DNA of 64,000 bases, taken from NCBI RefSeq assembly GCF_937958065.1, contig NZ_CALFXI010000097.1:1-64000 (forward strand), given 5' to 3'. Of the stretch, positions 8,395-16,909 are shown in pieces. Under the pieces are notes generated by a model. The model searched no databases. It was not told the origin of the DNA and saw nothing but the letters and a program-made list of their open reading frames with translations. The DNA comes from an uncultured Steroidobacter sp. (GTDB taxonomy: Bacteria > Pseudomonadota > Gammaproteobacteria > Steroidobacterales > Steroidobacteraceae). Position numbers and translations under genes: made by a program. Position 1 is the first letter of the stretch. The number at the start of each line of letters is the position of its first letter.

Positions 8395-9555
8395 ATGGCA
8401 AATCTGACGATCGAGCGCTTTCGCTTCGAGGCACCCTCGCAGGCACTGGACGATCTGCAGCAGCGGCTGCGCGCCACGCTCTGGCCGGATGAGATCGAGG
8501 CCGAGCCGTGGCGTTACGGCCCGCCGGTGGCGTACATGAAGCGCTTCGTCGATTACTGGCTCAGTGAATATGACTGGCGACGTCACGAAGCACGCTTGAA
8601 TTCATTCGCTCATTTCACGGCGCACCTCGACGAGCATCGCATTCATTTCATCCATGAACTGGGCAAAGGGCCCGCCCCCCTGCCGCTGGTATTGACGCAC
8701 GGCTGGCCGGGAAGCGTCGTGGAGATGTTGAAGATCATTCCGCTGCTCACCGATCCAGCCGCGCATGGCGGCGATCCCGCCGATGCGTTCACTGTGATCG
8801 CGCCCTCGATTCCCGGCTATGGATTTTCGAGCCGCCCGGCGCAGCGGGGAACGAACGTTTTCGTGGTCGCCGACCTGTGGGCGCAGCTGATGAGCGCCCT
8901 GAACCATGCGCGCTTTGGCGTGCAAGGCGGCGACTGGGGCTCCTGGATCAGCGCCGCCACGGCGCTTCGGCATCCGGACAGGATCATCGGCCTGCATCTG
9001 AATTATCTTTCGACGCGCTTTCGCCCGGCGCTGAGCCCGAGCGATCCGCCCCTCAGTGCCGGCGAGCAGGATTATCTGGCGCGTGTTGCCCAGTGGGCGG
9101 ACGCCGAAGGAGCCTACATCGCGATCCAGGGCACCAAGCCGCTGACCTTGAGCTATGCGCTCACGGATTCACCGGCGGGCCTGGCCGCGTGGCATGTCGA
9201 GAAATTCAGGAGTTGGAGCGATTGTCGGATCGAGCCCGACGAAGCACTCACCAAGGACGAGATGATCACCGACATCATGCTCTACTGGCTCACCGGCACC
9301 GTGCATTCCGCCCTGCGCTTCTACAGCGAAGCGCGCGAACATCCATTTCATCTGGCCGCCGGGCAGCGAATCACCCCACCCTGCGGCATCGTCCATCTGC
9401 CCAGGGAGCTGCCGATGCCGCCGCGCAGCTGGGCGGAGCGCGCGTTCAATGTCGTGCACTGGTCGAACCTGCCTCGCGGCGGCCATTTCGCAGCGTGGGA
9501 ACAGCCCGAACTGCTCGCCGAGGACATACGAAAGTTCTTCAGGCCGCTGCGCTAG
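8395..9555 (+). CDS. Epoxide hydrolase (EHN-type, microsomal EH-like)
   Basis: A 386-residue enzyme with the N-terminal EHN lid domain (about 1-110) and an alpha/beta-hydrolase core. Visible are the oxyanion motif HGWPGS (about 102-107), the nucleophile Asp180 in GVQGGDWGS, the epoxide-polarising region PSIPGYGFS, and the catalytic His near 364 in RGGHFAAWEQ. Such enzymes add water to epoxides to form diols; the physiological substrate is unknown. AGGAGGATCC before ATG 8395 is a strong ribosome site. It appears to be a single gene. Confidence 0.9.
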   Translation: MANLTIERFRFEAPSQALDDLQQRLRATLWPDEIEAEPWRYGPPVAYMKRFVDYWLSEYDWRRHEARLNSFAHFTAHLDEHRIHFIHELGKGPAPLPLVLTHGWPGSVVEMLKIIPLLTDPAAHGGDPADAFTVIAPSIPGYGFSSRPAQRGTNVFVVADLWAQLMSALNHARFGVQGGDWGSWISAATALRHPDRIIGLHLNYLSTRFRPALSPSDPPLSAGEQDYLARVAQWADAEGAYIAIQGTKPLTLSYALTDSPAGLAAWHVEKFRSWSDCRIEPDEALTKDEMITDIMLYWLTGTVHSALRFYSEAREHPFHLAAGQRITPPCGIVHLPRELPMPPRSWAERAFNVVHWSNLPRGGHFAAWEQPELLAEDIRKFFRPLR

Positions 9556-9728
9556 CGGCGCACGATTCACCGACGCGGCGTCGATTCCGTCCAACAAGCG
9601 CACGATCCAGCCGACATCTCGGCCGCGGCAGTCTCGACTTCGCGAGCGAAACGCCGCAGATTCATCCTCCAGACGCGTCATTCAGTTGCACACTATCCGG
9701 CGCACTCATGCGCTGGCCGGAGGAGATC

Positions 9729-10073
9729 ATGGAATCCATCGTCAATCGATTCCCGACCGACCCAGGGCAGATCGACGCCGTGTCCGATTGTTTCAGCCGA
9801 TGGTACGCGGCGAACGATTCGATTCGCCGCCTGTGGGCGGTCGAGGAGCGCGACTCGCTCATCGTGGTCTTCATTGCGATCGAGCCGACCTCCGATGGCG
9901 ACGACGCCCTGCCCGTGTGGCTCGCCAAAAGCTCGCAATGGGCCAACGAGCTCGGCGAGCTGACCCGCCGGGAAGTGCAACTGCAGTTGCTCGATCCGAG
10001 CGGGTCTGCGCAGCCCTACTTGCCCGCCACTGCGACACTCGCCGAACTGAGCTGGCGCGATCCCTGGCAGTGA
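9729..10073 (+). CDS. Hypothetical protein
   Basis: A 114-residue acidic, probably cytoplasmic protein with no signal peptide or membrane segment. The ATG at 9729 follows GGAGGAGATC, an excellent ribosome site, and supports it as real. Motifs such as SIRRLWAVEERDSLIVVFIAIEP and LPVWLAKSSQWANEL do not match any family I recognise. It lies 170 bp after the epoxide hydrolase on the same strand; co-transcription is possible. The 3' end faces the M49-like gene. Confidence 0.6.
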   Translation: MESIVNRFPTDPGQIDAVSDCFSRWYAANDSIRRLWAVEERDSLIVVFIAIEPTSDGDDALPVWLAKSSQWANELGELTRREVQLQLLDPSGSAQPYLPATATLAELSWRDPWQ

Positions 10074-10121
10074 TACCTTGCCAGACCAAGACTTCGAAAC
10101 ATTCGCACTCGCGGACTGCGC

Positions 10122-11798
10122 CTAGCTCCCGGCCAGCGTGTTCGCGGTGACGAACCGAGGCGCGATGTCGACGGGCACCTGTCCGAGCTGGTCCAGCACA
10201 CGTTGCACTTCGGGCCGGATGACGGACATGCGCTCCATCAGGCGTTTGACGCCAGCGTAATCGCCATGCGCCTGCAGCGTCATGATCTGGCTGGTCAGTG
10301 CCGTGACCGCGCGCTTGGTCTTGGGAACATCCAGCGAGAACCGGCCTTGCGAGTCGATGCGAACGGCGCCGGCATCGAGCAGATGGTTCACCTGTAACGC
10401 CATTCCCTTTGCGTGCGCGGCATTCAGACCGAAGCGCAGCGTGCGGAAGGTCGAGGCCAGGAACGTTACATACATGTTGCGTTCCTGTTTCTTGTCGAGG
10501 AAGCCCTGGTCCATCAGGTACTGCAGCGCCCAGAGCCCGGAGACATCGGCCTTGGCCTCTTCCAGCGGACCGTTCAATTCCTTCAGCTCCTGCCGCACCG
10601 TGGTCTGCCGGCCGCCCACCTCGATGGTCTGCGGACCGAGCCCGTGCATCAGCTCGTGCATCAGGATGTGAGTGAAGAACGCGTCGAACGACAGCAGCGA
10701 GCGATCTTGCGGGACGAGCGCAATGTCCGCGATCGGGGTCAGCACCTTGTCGAACTTGGCCTGCTGGAAGTTCTTCAACAGCACGCGCTTCGAGCCCTTC
10801 TCCGCGACCACGCGCTCGTCGTTCGGCAAGTTGAACGCCGCGGTCTGCACGCCGTGATTGGCGTCACCCGCCGCGAACACGACATTCACGACGCGAATCG
10901 GCGAGTAACCGCCGAGCTTCGGCTTGCGGAATCTTTTATCGATGGGCAGATGATCTTCCAGGGCCTGCAGCTGCGAGCTGAAACGCTTCAGCTTGTCGGT
11001 CTCGGCCGAGTCGGTCAGGGTGATGAACGCTTCGAACGCGGCTTTGAAGTTGAACCACTCGTCTTCGTAGACCTCATAGGGCCCGATGGTGGGCTCGATG
11101 GAAGCATCCAGCTCCATCCACGCCACGTCGCTCGCATAGTAATCGTTGGAAATGAACGCGGCGGCCCGCTTCTCGAGGAACGCTTTCAACGTCGGCTGCT
11201 GAGTGAGCGCCGCCGCTTCGCGCAGCAGACGCGCCATCTCCATCAGCTCGCCCTGATATTCCAGCGAATAAGGCACGGCGATGAACTTGCCGTCGGCGCC
11301 GCGACGAATGGTCGTAAAGAAGCCGGTGGCCTCGGTCTTCTCGGCCGGGGGCAGCGCTTGCATCCAGCTGTCGAGCTGCTCGCGGGTCGCGTCGGCCGGA
11401 TAGAAATTGCCTCCCTGGGGCTTCTTGCCGACACCCGGCAGGAACGCGCGATCCTCATCCAGCTCCGACCAGGGCCCCTTGTTGAGCAGGAAATAGTCGA
11501 CTCGCGCCCGGCCCAGAGCACTGCGATCCGAGAGCAACTGCAGGAGCAGCGCGTCGTTGCCCGCGAAGCGTTGACGCATGAACAGCGCGTCGACATAACG
11601 CGATGCTTCGACCAGCTTGGCCAGCGCCGCCCGTTCCTGCGACGGCAGATTCGCCAGATCGACCTGCACCTCGACCGGCGCGAAGCGCGCCGCCATCGAG
11701 GCGAGTTGCTCCGGATCGGGCAGGTCTTCAGCCATCGTCGCCACAGAGCACAGATTGCATACAGCCAGTATCGCACTGGCGAGCAGGGTTTTACGCAT
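10122..11798 (-). CDS. Exported M49-like (dipeptidyl-peptidase III-type) zinc hydrolase
   Basis: A 558-residue protein with a signal peptide (MRKTLLASAILAVCNLCSVATMA). Zinc site: H381-E-L-M-H385 followed by EEAKAD (about 413-418), as in family M49 and the C-terminal domain of plant Nudix hydrolase 3. Classical DPP III uses HEXXGH with one extra residue; this protein has HEXXH spacing, so dipeptidyl peptidase activity is not assured. Its length is a little shorter than eukaryotic DPP III. The likely location is periplasmic. It is the only gene between two transcription units and has no obvious partner. Confidence 0.82.
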   Translation of the reverse strand: MRKTLLASAILAVCNLCSVATMAEDLPDPEQLASMAARFAPVEVQVDLANLPSQERAALAKLVEASRYVDALFMRQRFAGNDALLLQLLSDRSALGRARVDYFLLNKGPWSELDEDRAFLPGVGKKPQGGNFYPADATREQLDSWMQALPPAEKTEATGFFTTIRRGADGKFIAVPYSLEYQGELMEMARLLREAAALTQQPTLKAFLEKRAAAFISNDYYASDVAWMELDASIEPTIGPYEVYEDEWFNFKAAFEAFITLTDSAETDKLKRFSSQLQALEDHLPIDKRFRKPKLGGYSPIRVVNVVFAAGDANHGVQTAAFNLPNDERVVAEKGSKRVLLKNFQQAKFDKVLTPIADIALVPQDRSLLSFDAFFTHILMHELMHGLGPQTIEVGGRQTTVRQELKELNGPLEEAKADVSGLWALQYLMDQGFLDKKQERNMYVTFLASTFRTLRFGLNAAHAKGMALQVNHLLDAGAVRIDSQGRFSLDVPKTKRAVTALTSQIMTLQAHGDYAGVKRLMERMSVIRPEVQRVLDQLGQVPVDIAPRFVTANTLAGS

Positions 11799-11847
11799 GG
11801 TGCGTTAATCTGCCCTCGGCGCGTGGCCAGCGCAAGGACTTCGATTG

Positions 11848-11887
11848 CAGCAGGTGCGGACGAAATGCGGCGTCCGCAGTGCTGCTG
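11848..11887. terminator. Strong hairpin, possible terminator of the O-methyltransferase gene
   Basis: TGCGGAC pairs with GTCCGCA and, outside it, CAGCAG with CTGCTG, in the gap after the O-methyltransferase stop and before the M49-like start (both read leftwards). There is no T-tract, so it may only stabilise the 3' end. Confidence 0.35.
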
Positions 11888-11910
11888 GCAATCGCAGTGT
11901 CCCTGGCGCT

Positions 11911-12600
11911 CTATCGACTCCCCGTCGCGGAGTTGTGCTCGATCCTCATGGAGAGCTCGACGTCATCGCTGAACGGCACGGACAGATAGCCGTTGGCAGG
12001 CGAACGCACGCGCGCCAGGTACTCGGGACTGAAGTCGGCATTGTCGGCAACGATGAGCGCGCCGGGGCGCAACCTGTCCTCCACCAGGCCCAGAATCTCG
12101 GGATAAAGTGCCTTGGCGCCATCGAGCAGCAGTAAATCGACGGTCTCGGGCAAGTCGACACGCAACGTTTGTAGCGCGTCGCCTTCGCGAATCTCCACCA
12201 GATCGAGCACTCCACCCGCCCGCAGATTCTCGCGAGCGCGCGCCACTTTGGAGGACTCGAACTCGGTGGTGATCAAGCGACCGCCGCCGTTGTCACGAAG
12301 CGCGGCGGCGAGGTGCAGCGTGGAGATTCCGAACGAGGTGCCGAACTCGACGATGGTCGTCGCGCGAATGCTTCGCGCCAGCATGTACAGCAACGCTCCC
12401 GTTTCTCGCGACACCGGCAGCGGCAGTTCCTTCAGGCGCGAATAGAAATCGAGATATTCCGTCTTGCTGTGCATGAGCCGGTCGCGCTCCTGCGGCGACA
12501 TGCCTGCGACGGACGGATGAGTCAGCGGCCTGGCGTCGTCAGCCTCGCGGAACAAACGTTCTAGCAGCGGCGCAAGCGGCGCCTGCGTGAGTGCAGTCAT
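11911..12600 (-). CDS. SAM-dependent O-methyltransferase
   Basis: A 229-residue class I methyltransferase. The SAM-binding motif I is VEFGTSFGISTLHLAAAL, followed by the acidic end of strand 2 (LITTEFESSKV), an EGDA segment, and motif LLLLDGAKALYPEIL resembling the metal-binding DGxK/Y region of the caffeoyl-CoA/catechol O-methyltransferase family. It therefore probably methylates a hydroxyl on a small aromatic molecule. It diverges from a TetR gene across 90 bp holding an 8-bp inverted repeat, so the regulator probably controls it. Confidence 0.85.
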   Translation of the reverse strand: MTALTQAPLAPLLERLFREADDARPLTHPSVAGMSPQERDRLMHSKTEYLDFYSRLKELPLPVSRETGALLYMLARSIRATTIVEFGTSFGISTLHLAAALRDNGGGRLITTEFESSKVARARENLRAGGVLDLVEIREGDALQTLRVDLPETVDLLLLDGAKALYPEILGLVEDRLRPGALIVADNADFSPEYLARVRSPANGYLSVPFSDDVELSMRIEHNSATGSR

Positions 12601-12644
12601 TGGATCTCCAGCGTTGGGTTGAGCGCAATCTCGCGCCGGATCTA

Positions 12645-12681
12645 GAATGCGACGGATTCGTCAGGTTTACCAATCGCATTC
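12645..12681. promoter_or_regulatory. Inverted repeat in the O-methyltransferase / TetR divergent promoter
   Basis: GAATGCGA and its exact complement TCGCATTC are 21 bp apart, centred between the two divergent starts. Each arm could be a half-site for the TetR product, though the spacing is longer than a single TetR operator. It ends 9 bp before the tetR start codon. Confidence 0.4.
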
Positions 12682-12690
12682 CGGGCAGCC

Positions 12691-13326
12691 ATGGCCACTC
12701 GTCGAAAAACCGCACTTTCCTCGCGAAAACAGCCGCAGCAGGCGCGCTCCAGCCAGCTGGTCGCGGCAATTCTGCAAGCCGCTGTTCAGGTTTTGGAAAA
12801 GGAAGGGGCCGCCCGCTTCACGACCGCGCGGGTGGCGGAGCGGGCCGGCGTCAGTGTCGGCTCGGTGTATCAATATTTTCCGAACAAGGCGGCCATCCTG
12901 TTTCGACTGCAGAGCGATGAATGGCGCCAGAACGCCGAGCTGTTGCAGTCCATCCTGCTGGACACCCGCATGCCGCCGCTGGAGCGGCTGCGCACGCTCG
13001 TGCACGTCTTCATTCGCTCCGAATGCGACGAAGCCAAAGTACGCATCGCGCTCAACGACGCGGCCCCTCTTTACCGGGACGCGCCGGAAGCGAGAGAAGC
13101 CCGGGCGTCGGCAGAGCGCGCCCTGGCGGCCTTCATGCGGGAAGTGTTACCAAAGGCACCCGCCGCGAAGCGGGAACTGACCAGCGACCTGCTGGTCGCG
13201 ACCCTGAGCAGAGTCGGCAAAAGTTTTTCGGAGAGCGCGCGAACGCCGGCGGAGATCAAGGCGTACTCGGCGGCGATGGCCGATATGTTCTGCGCCTATC
13301 TGAAGCAGCTGGCGAAAGTCACTTGA
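12691..13326 (+). CDS. TetR family transcriptional regulator
   Basis: A 211-residue repressor. The N-terminal DNA-binding domain (about 20-70) has the TetR pattern RFTTARVAERAGVSVGSVYQYFPNKAAIL. The C-terminal ligand domain is typical of the AcrR/RutR-like class and gives no ligand clue. Divergence from the O-methyltransferase suggests it represses that gene and itself. Its last 8 bp overlap the 3' end of the convergent regA gene. Confidence 0.92.
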   Translation: MATRRKTALSSRKQPQQARSSQLVAAILQAAVQVLEKEGAARFTTARVAERAGVSVGSVYQYFPNKAAILFRLQSDEWRQNAELLQSILLDTRMPPLERLRTLVHVFIRSECDEAKVRIALNDAAPLYRDAPEAREARASAERALAAFMREVLPKAPAAKRELTSDLLVATLSRVGKSFSESARTPAEIKAYSAAMADMFCAYLKQLAKVT

Positions 13327-13870
13327 CCTGGCGCTTCAGCAGTTTTCTGGCCAGCGTGCGGCGATGGATGCCGAGCCGGCGAGCCGCCTCGGAAATGTTG
13401 AAGTCGGCGTCGGCGAGTGTCTGCTGGATGCGCTCCCATTCGAGCGTCTTGATGGTCGAGGGGCGCGTGCCCAGCTCCACGTCCGTGTCGCCTTCGGTCC
13501 TGCCGAAAGCCTTTTCGATGTCGTCGGTGTTGGACGGCTTGGCCAGGTAATGACGCGCACCGAGCTTGATCGCCTCCACCGCGGTCGCGATGCTCGCAAA
13601 GCCGGTCAGCACGACGATGTTCATTTCCTCATCGTGCGCATGCAACGTCTGCACGCACGCCAGCCCGGACGCCCCATTCAACTTCAGATCGACGACCGCG
13701 AAGCCCGGCGATTCGGTCTTCAGCAGCTCGAGCACTTCGTCATGACTGGACGCGGTCAACACGCGATAGTCGCGGCGTTCGAACGAGCGCTTCAGCGTGC
13801 GCGCCAGCGCTTCGTCGTCTTCGACGATCAGCAGCAGCTTCGCACCAGTGTCGGGGGCAGTCTCAGCCAC
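13319..13870 (-). CDS. regA: Redox response regulator, RegA/PrrA/ActR type
   Basis: A 183-residue regulator: receiver domain (about 10-125) with acidic pair VEDDE, phospho-acceptor Asp61 in AVVDLKLNG and Lys in YLAKPSN, a linker, and a C-terminal Fis-type helix-turn-helix (NISEAARRLGIHRRTLARKLLKR). This two-domain layout and sequence are those of RegA/PrrA/ActR, global redox regulators. It starts with GTG at 13870, overlapping the regB stop by 8 nt, and is the last gene of the cyo-SURF1-regBA run. It probably controls the oxidase operon in which it lies, which is inference. Confidence 0.9.
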   Translation of the reverse strand: MAETAPDTGAKLLLIVEDDEALARTLKRSFERRDYRVLTASSHDEVLELLKTESPGFAVVDLKLNGASGLACVQTLHAHDEEMNIVVLTGFASIATAVEAIKLGARHYLAKPSNTDDIEKAFGRTEGDTDVELGTRPSTIKTLEWERIQQTLADADFNISEAARRLGIHRRTLARKLLKRQVK

Positions 13871-15179
13871 GGTCTTTCTCTCGATAGGCCAGCGCCGCGA
13901 GCGGCAATTCGACGGTCACGGTGGCGCCGCAGGGTTGGCGGTTGTGCGCCGAGACGCTGCCGCCGAGCTTGCGGATGACGTTGACGACCAGGAACAGGCC
14001 GAGCCCGCCGCCGCGGCGTCCCTTGGTCGAGTGGTACGGCTTGCCGAAATTCTCCAGCATCTCCGGCGTGAATCCCGGTCCCAGATCGAGCACTTCGATC
14101 CGCAGCATGTCACCCCGCCGGCCGACGTTCAATCGGACCCAGCCCGGCGAGGCCTCGAAGGCGTTGTCGAGCAGATTGATCACCACCTGCTTGAGCGCCG
14201 GATCCGACACGATCTTCATGTCCTCGCCCAGCGCGCCAACGCCCGCATGGTACTGCAGGGTTCCGCTCGGCCGGCCGTCGGACCAGTCGCGGGCGATCTG
14301 GTCGAGAAAACGATGCAACGAAGTCACGACCGGCGCTTCACCCCGCGCCTCGCCGGCCGACATCAGGATGCCGCTGAGAATGGTCTTGCAGCGACGGATC
14401 GCGGCCTGCATCTCCTGCAGTTCCTGCAGCATCTCGGGATGCTGGGCGATCTCCGGCATGCGCCGCCAGTCCCCCAGGATCACCGACACCGAGGCCAGCG
14501 GCGTTCCCAATTCATGCGCGGCGCCCGAGGCCAGCAAGCCCAGGCGCACGATGTGGTCCTCCTCTTCCGCGCGTCGCTTCAACTCGACCAGGTACGTGTC
14601 GCGCTCCTGCAGATTCCGCGACATCCGGCTGATGAAGACCACGAGCAACACGGCGCCGAGCACGAAACAAACGAACATTCCGAGGATGTGCAACCTCAGC
14701 AGGCTGGTCGGCGGCTGCACGTCCAACGGCTGATTGATGCCGATCAATCCCACGAACGCGGCGCATGTCACGACGACGATGAGCCACGCGCCCCGCCCCG
14801 GCAGCAGCACCGCGGCCAGCGCGATCTGCAGCAGATAAAGCGCCGTGAAGGGATTGGTCGCGCCGCCGCTGAAATACAGCTGGATGGTGAGCGCGGCCAC
14901 ATCCAGCAGCAAGGCGAAAAACAGCGCCTGACTGCTGATCTGCAGATGCTGCCGCAGCCACACGTGGCTGAGCGCATTGAGCGCCAGCAAGGCGGCCAGC
15001 ACCATCGCCATCGGCGCCAGTGGCAAGGCGATGCCGAGACCGAAATGCACGACCGCGATCGTCGCCACCTGGCCCAGCACGGCCATCCAGCGCAGCTGGA
15101 TCAGCAGCGCCAGGTTCTTGCGATTCGCGGTATCGATATGCGACGGAGCCCTGGGCTCGGTCGGGGCACGGGAATTCAC
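13863..15179 (-). CDS. regB: Redox-sensing histidine kinase, RegB/PrrB/ActS type
   Basis: A 438-residue membrane kinase with six N-terminal membrane segments. GGATNPF at 105-111 is the GGXXNPF signature proposed in RegB to contact ubiquinone. The H-box is ASGAAHELGTPLAS with His222, Cys264 in IRRCKTIL sits where RegB has its redox-active cysteine, and the ATP domain ends with GRRGGGLGLFLV. It phosphorylates RegA according to the redox state of the quinone pool. The GTG start at 15179 overlaps the SURF1 stop (GTGA), so it is translationally coupled to oxidase assembly genes. Confidence 0.92.
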   Translation of the reverse strand: MNSRAPTEPRAPSHIDTANRKNLALLIQLRWMAVLGQVATIAVVHFGLGIALPLAPMAMVLAALLALNALSHVWLRQHLQISSQALFFALLLDVAALTIQLYFSGGATNPFTALYLLQIALAAVLLPGRGAWLIVVVTCAAFVGLIGINQPLDVQPPTSLLRLHILGMFVCFVLGAVLLVVFISRMSRNLQERDTYLVELKRRAEEEDHIVRLGLLASGAAHELGTPLASVSVILGDWRRMPEIAQHPEMLQELQEMQAAIRRCKTILSGILMSAGEARGEAPVVTSLHRFLDQIARDWSDGRPSGTLQYHAGVGALGEDMKIVSDPALKQVVINLLDNAFEASPGWVRLNVGRRGDMLRIEVLDLGPGFTPEMLENFGKPYHSTKGRRGGGLGLFLVVNVIRKLGGSVSAHNRQPCGATVTVELPLAALAYREKDRG

Positions 15180-15991
15180 GTTGTCTGCGGCCTACGCAAG
15201 CGCCACTCGTGGCGGAGCACCAGGCCGGTGCCGGCCATCAACAGCAACGCCAGCCCGAACCAGGTGAGCGCATACTGCAGGTGATTGTTGGAAAATGCGA
15301 TCACGGTCAGGCCGCCGATGGGTGCGCCGGGGATGTCGGGATGCAGCGCCTCGGCGTCGATGAAATACGGCGCCACGTCGCTCAGGCCTCGCGCCGCTGC
15401 AATCGCCGCCACGTCGCGCGAATACCAGCGGTCGTTCGCCGGATCGTTGGCGCGCAGATACCCTCCTCCCGGCTCGCTCATACGCAGCAGCCCGGTGACG
15501 CTGGTCTCGCCTTCGATCTGACCTTGCGGTCGGCTGGCGGGGTCGCGCTGTGGGAACGGCACGAAGCCGCGATTGATCAGGACCGTGTAGCCTGCATCGG
15601 TCACGAACGGCGTCAGCACCCAGAAGCCGCCGCCCCGCTCGGTCACCGCCTGCACCGGCGTTTCCAGATCGTTCCGGTAATGACCTCGGACGGTAACGCG
15701 ACGATATTCGCTACTCGCTCGATCGACATCGGGCCACTGCTCGCGGCCCGGGGCTGCCACCGGCGGCGCGTGGACCCGCTGCTCGACGCGCTCGATCAGG
15801 TCCCGCTTCCAGGCCAGCCGCTGCACTTGCCAGACGCCCAAGCCGATCAGCACGCCAATACCGGCCAGCGCGGCGATCATGACGATCGCCAGCTTGAACG
15901 GCGACAGAGGCGGACGAGCCGAGATGCTCAGAGCAGCTGACTGACCACGTGCTTGGGCATCATGTTGGTGTCCATGTGATACATCACCCAT
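15176..15991 (-). CDS. SURF1 family oxidase assembly protein
   Basis: About 271 residues with two membrane segments (near 33-53 and 240-260) around a periplasmic domain. Family motifs are visible: LGVWQVQRLAWKRDLI, TVLINRGFVPF and the C-terminal HLQYALTWFGLALLL. SURF1 helps insert heme into subunit I of heme-copper oxidases. The first ATG (15991) lies inside cyoD and would overlap it by 64 bp; there is no later ATG, GTG or TTG before the first membrane segment, so the true start is uncertain (a CTG near 15934 is possible). It lies between cyoD and regB. Confidence 0.85.
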   Translation of the reverse strand: MGDVSHGHQHDAQARGQSAALSISARPPLSPFKLAIVMIAALAGIGVLIGLGVWQVQRLAWKRDLIERVEQRVHAPPVAAPGREQWPDVDRASSEYRRVTVRGHYRNDLETPVQAVTERGGGFWVLTPFVTDAGYTVLINRGFVPFPQRDPASRPQGQIEGETSVTGLLRMSEPGGGYLRANDPANDRWYSRDVAAIAAARGLSDVAPYFIDAEALHPDIPGAPIGGLTVIAFSNNHLQYALTWFGLALLLMAGTGLVLRHEWRLRRPQTT

Positions 15992-16278
15992 AGCGACCCG
16001 GCGAGCGTGATGACGACCAGAATCAGCGTAAAGACCAACGAGGTCAGCGTCCAGCCGTCCTCGCTCCTCGGCGTCATGTGCAGGAAGTAGACCATGTGCA
16101 CGATCATCTGCACGGCGGCGAACGCCATGATGACGAGCGCTATGGTCGTCTTGCTCAGGGGCACGTCGCCCATGACCAGGTAGAACGGGATCGCGGTCAG
16201 GATGACCGACAGAATGAACCCGGTCACGTACTCCCGCAGCGTGCCATGCGGCTCGGATGCATGTTCGTGAGCGCTCAT
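15928..16278 (-). CDS. cyoD: Cytochrome bo3 ubiquinol oxidase subunit IV
   Basis: A 116-residue protein with three membrane segments: VTGFILSVILTAIPFYLVM, IALVIMAFAAVQMIVHMVYFLHM and LVFTLILVVITLAGSLWVMYHM. The order and motifs match CyoD, which stabilises the oxidase core. It begins in an ATGA overlap with the cyoC stop (16275-16278). The region downstream overlaps the proposed SURF1 start. Confidence 0.93.
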   Translation of the reverse strand: MSAHEHASEPHGTLREYVTGFILSVILTAIPFYLVMGDVPLSKTTIALVIMAFAAVQMIVHMVYFLHMTPRSEDGWTLTSLVFTLILVVITLAGSLWVMYHMDTNMMPKHVVSQLL

Positions 16279-16907
16279 CGCAGCATGCCCATCAGGTAGA
16301 CGAAGGTGAAGACGCCGATCCAGATCACGTCCAGGAAATGCCAGAACAGGCTCAGACAGGCCAGCCGGCGCGCGTTCGCTCTGTTCAGGCCGTGCTTGCC
16401 GATCTGCACCATCAGCGTGATCAGCCACACGATGCCAAAAGTCACGTGCAGGCCGTGCGTGCCGACCAGCGTGAAGAACGCCGACAGGAACGCGCTGCGC
16501 TGAGGGGTCGCGCCCAGGTGGATCATGTGCGCGAACTCGTAGAGCTCGATGCCCAGGAAGGCGGCGCCGAACAATCCCGTGATGAACAGCCACGCCTGCG
16601 TGCCGGCCACGTTGTTCCGGTACGAGGACAGCATCGCGAACCCATACGTGATCGACGACAGCAGCAGCATCGAGGTATTGAGCGCGACCAGCGGCAGGTC
16701 GAACAGATCTTTCGGTCCCGGCCCGGCCGCGTAGTTGCCGCCCAGCACGCCATAGGTGGCGAACAGCACCGCGAAGATGAGGCAGTCGCTCATCAGATAG
16801 ATCCAGAAACCGAGCAGCGTGCTGCCGCCGGCTTCGTGATCGTGCTCGTCTTGCAGATGGAACAGCGTGCGAGCCGCCGCCTGTTCGCTGGTCAGTGCGT
16901 GTCCCAT
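16275..16907 (-). CDS. cyoC: Cytochrome bo3 ubiquinol oxidase subunit III
   Basis: A 210-residue protein with five membrane helices. STLLGFWIYLMSDCLIFAVLFATY, GIELYEFAHMIHLGATPQRSAFLSAFFTLVGTHGLH and WHFLDVIWIGVFTFVYL are CyoC signatures. It belongs to the core quinol oxidase in the inner membrane. It starts at ATG 16907, 2 bp after the cyoB stop, and overlaps cyoD by 4 nt, as expected for an operon with stoichiometric subunits. Confidence 0.95.
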   Translation of the reverse strand: MGHALTSEQAAARTLFHLQDEHDHEAGGSTLLGFWIYLMSDCLIFAVLFATYGVLGGNYAAGPGPKDLFDLPLVALNTSMLLLSSITYGFAMLSSYRNNVAGTQAWLFITGLFGAAFLGIELYEFAHMIHLGATPQRSAFLSAFFTLVGTHGLHVTFGIVWLITLMVQIGKHGLNRANARRLACLSLFWHFLDVIWIGVFTFVYLMGMLR

Positions 16908-16909
16908 GC

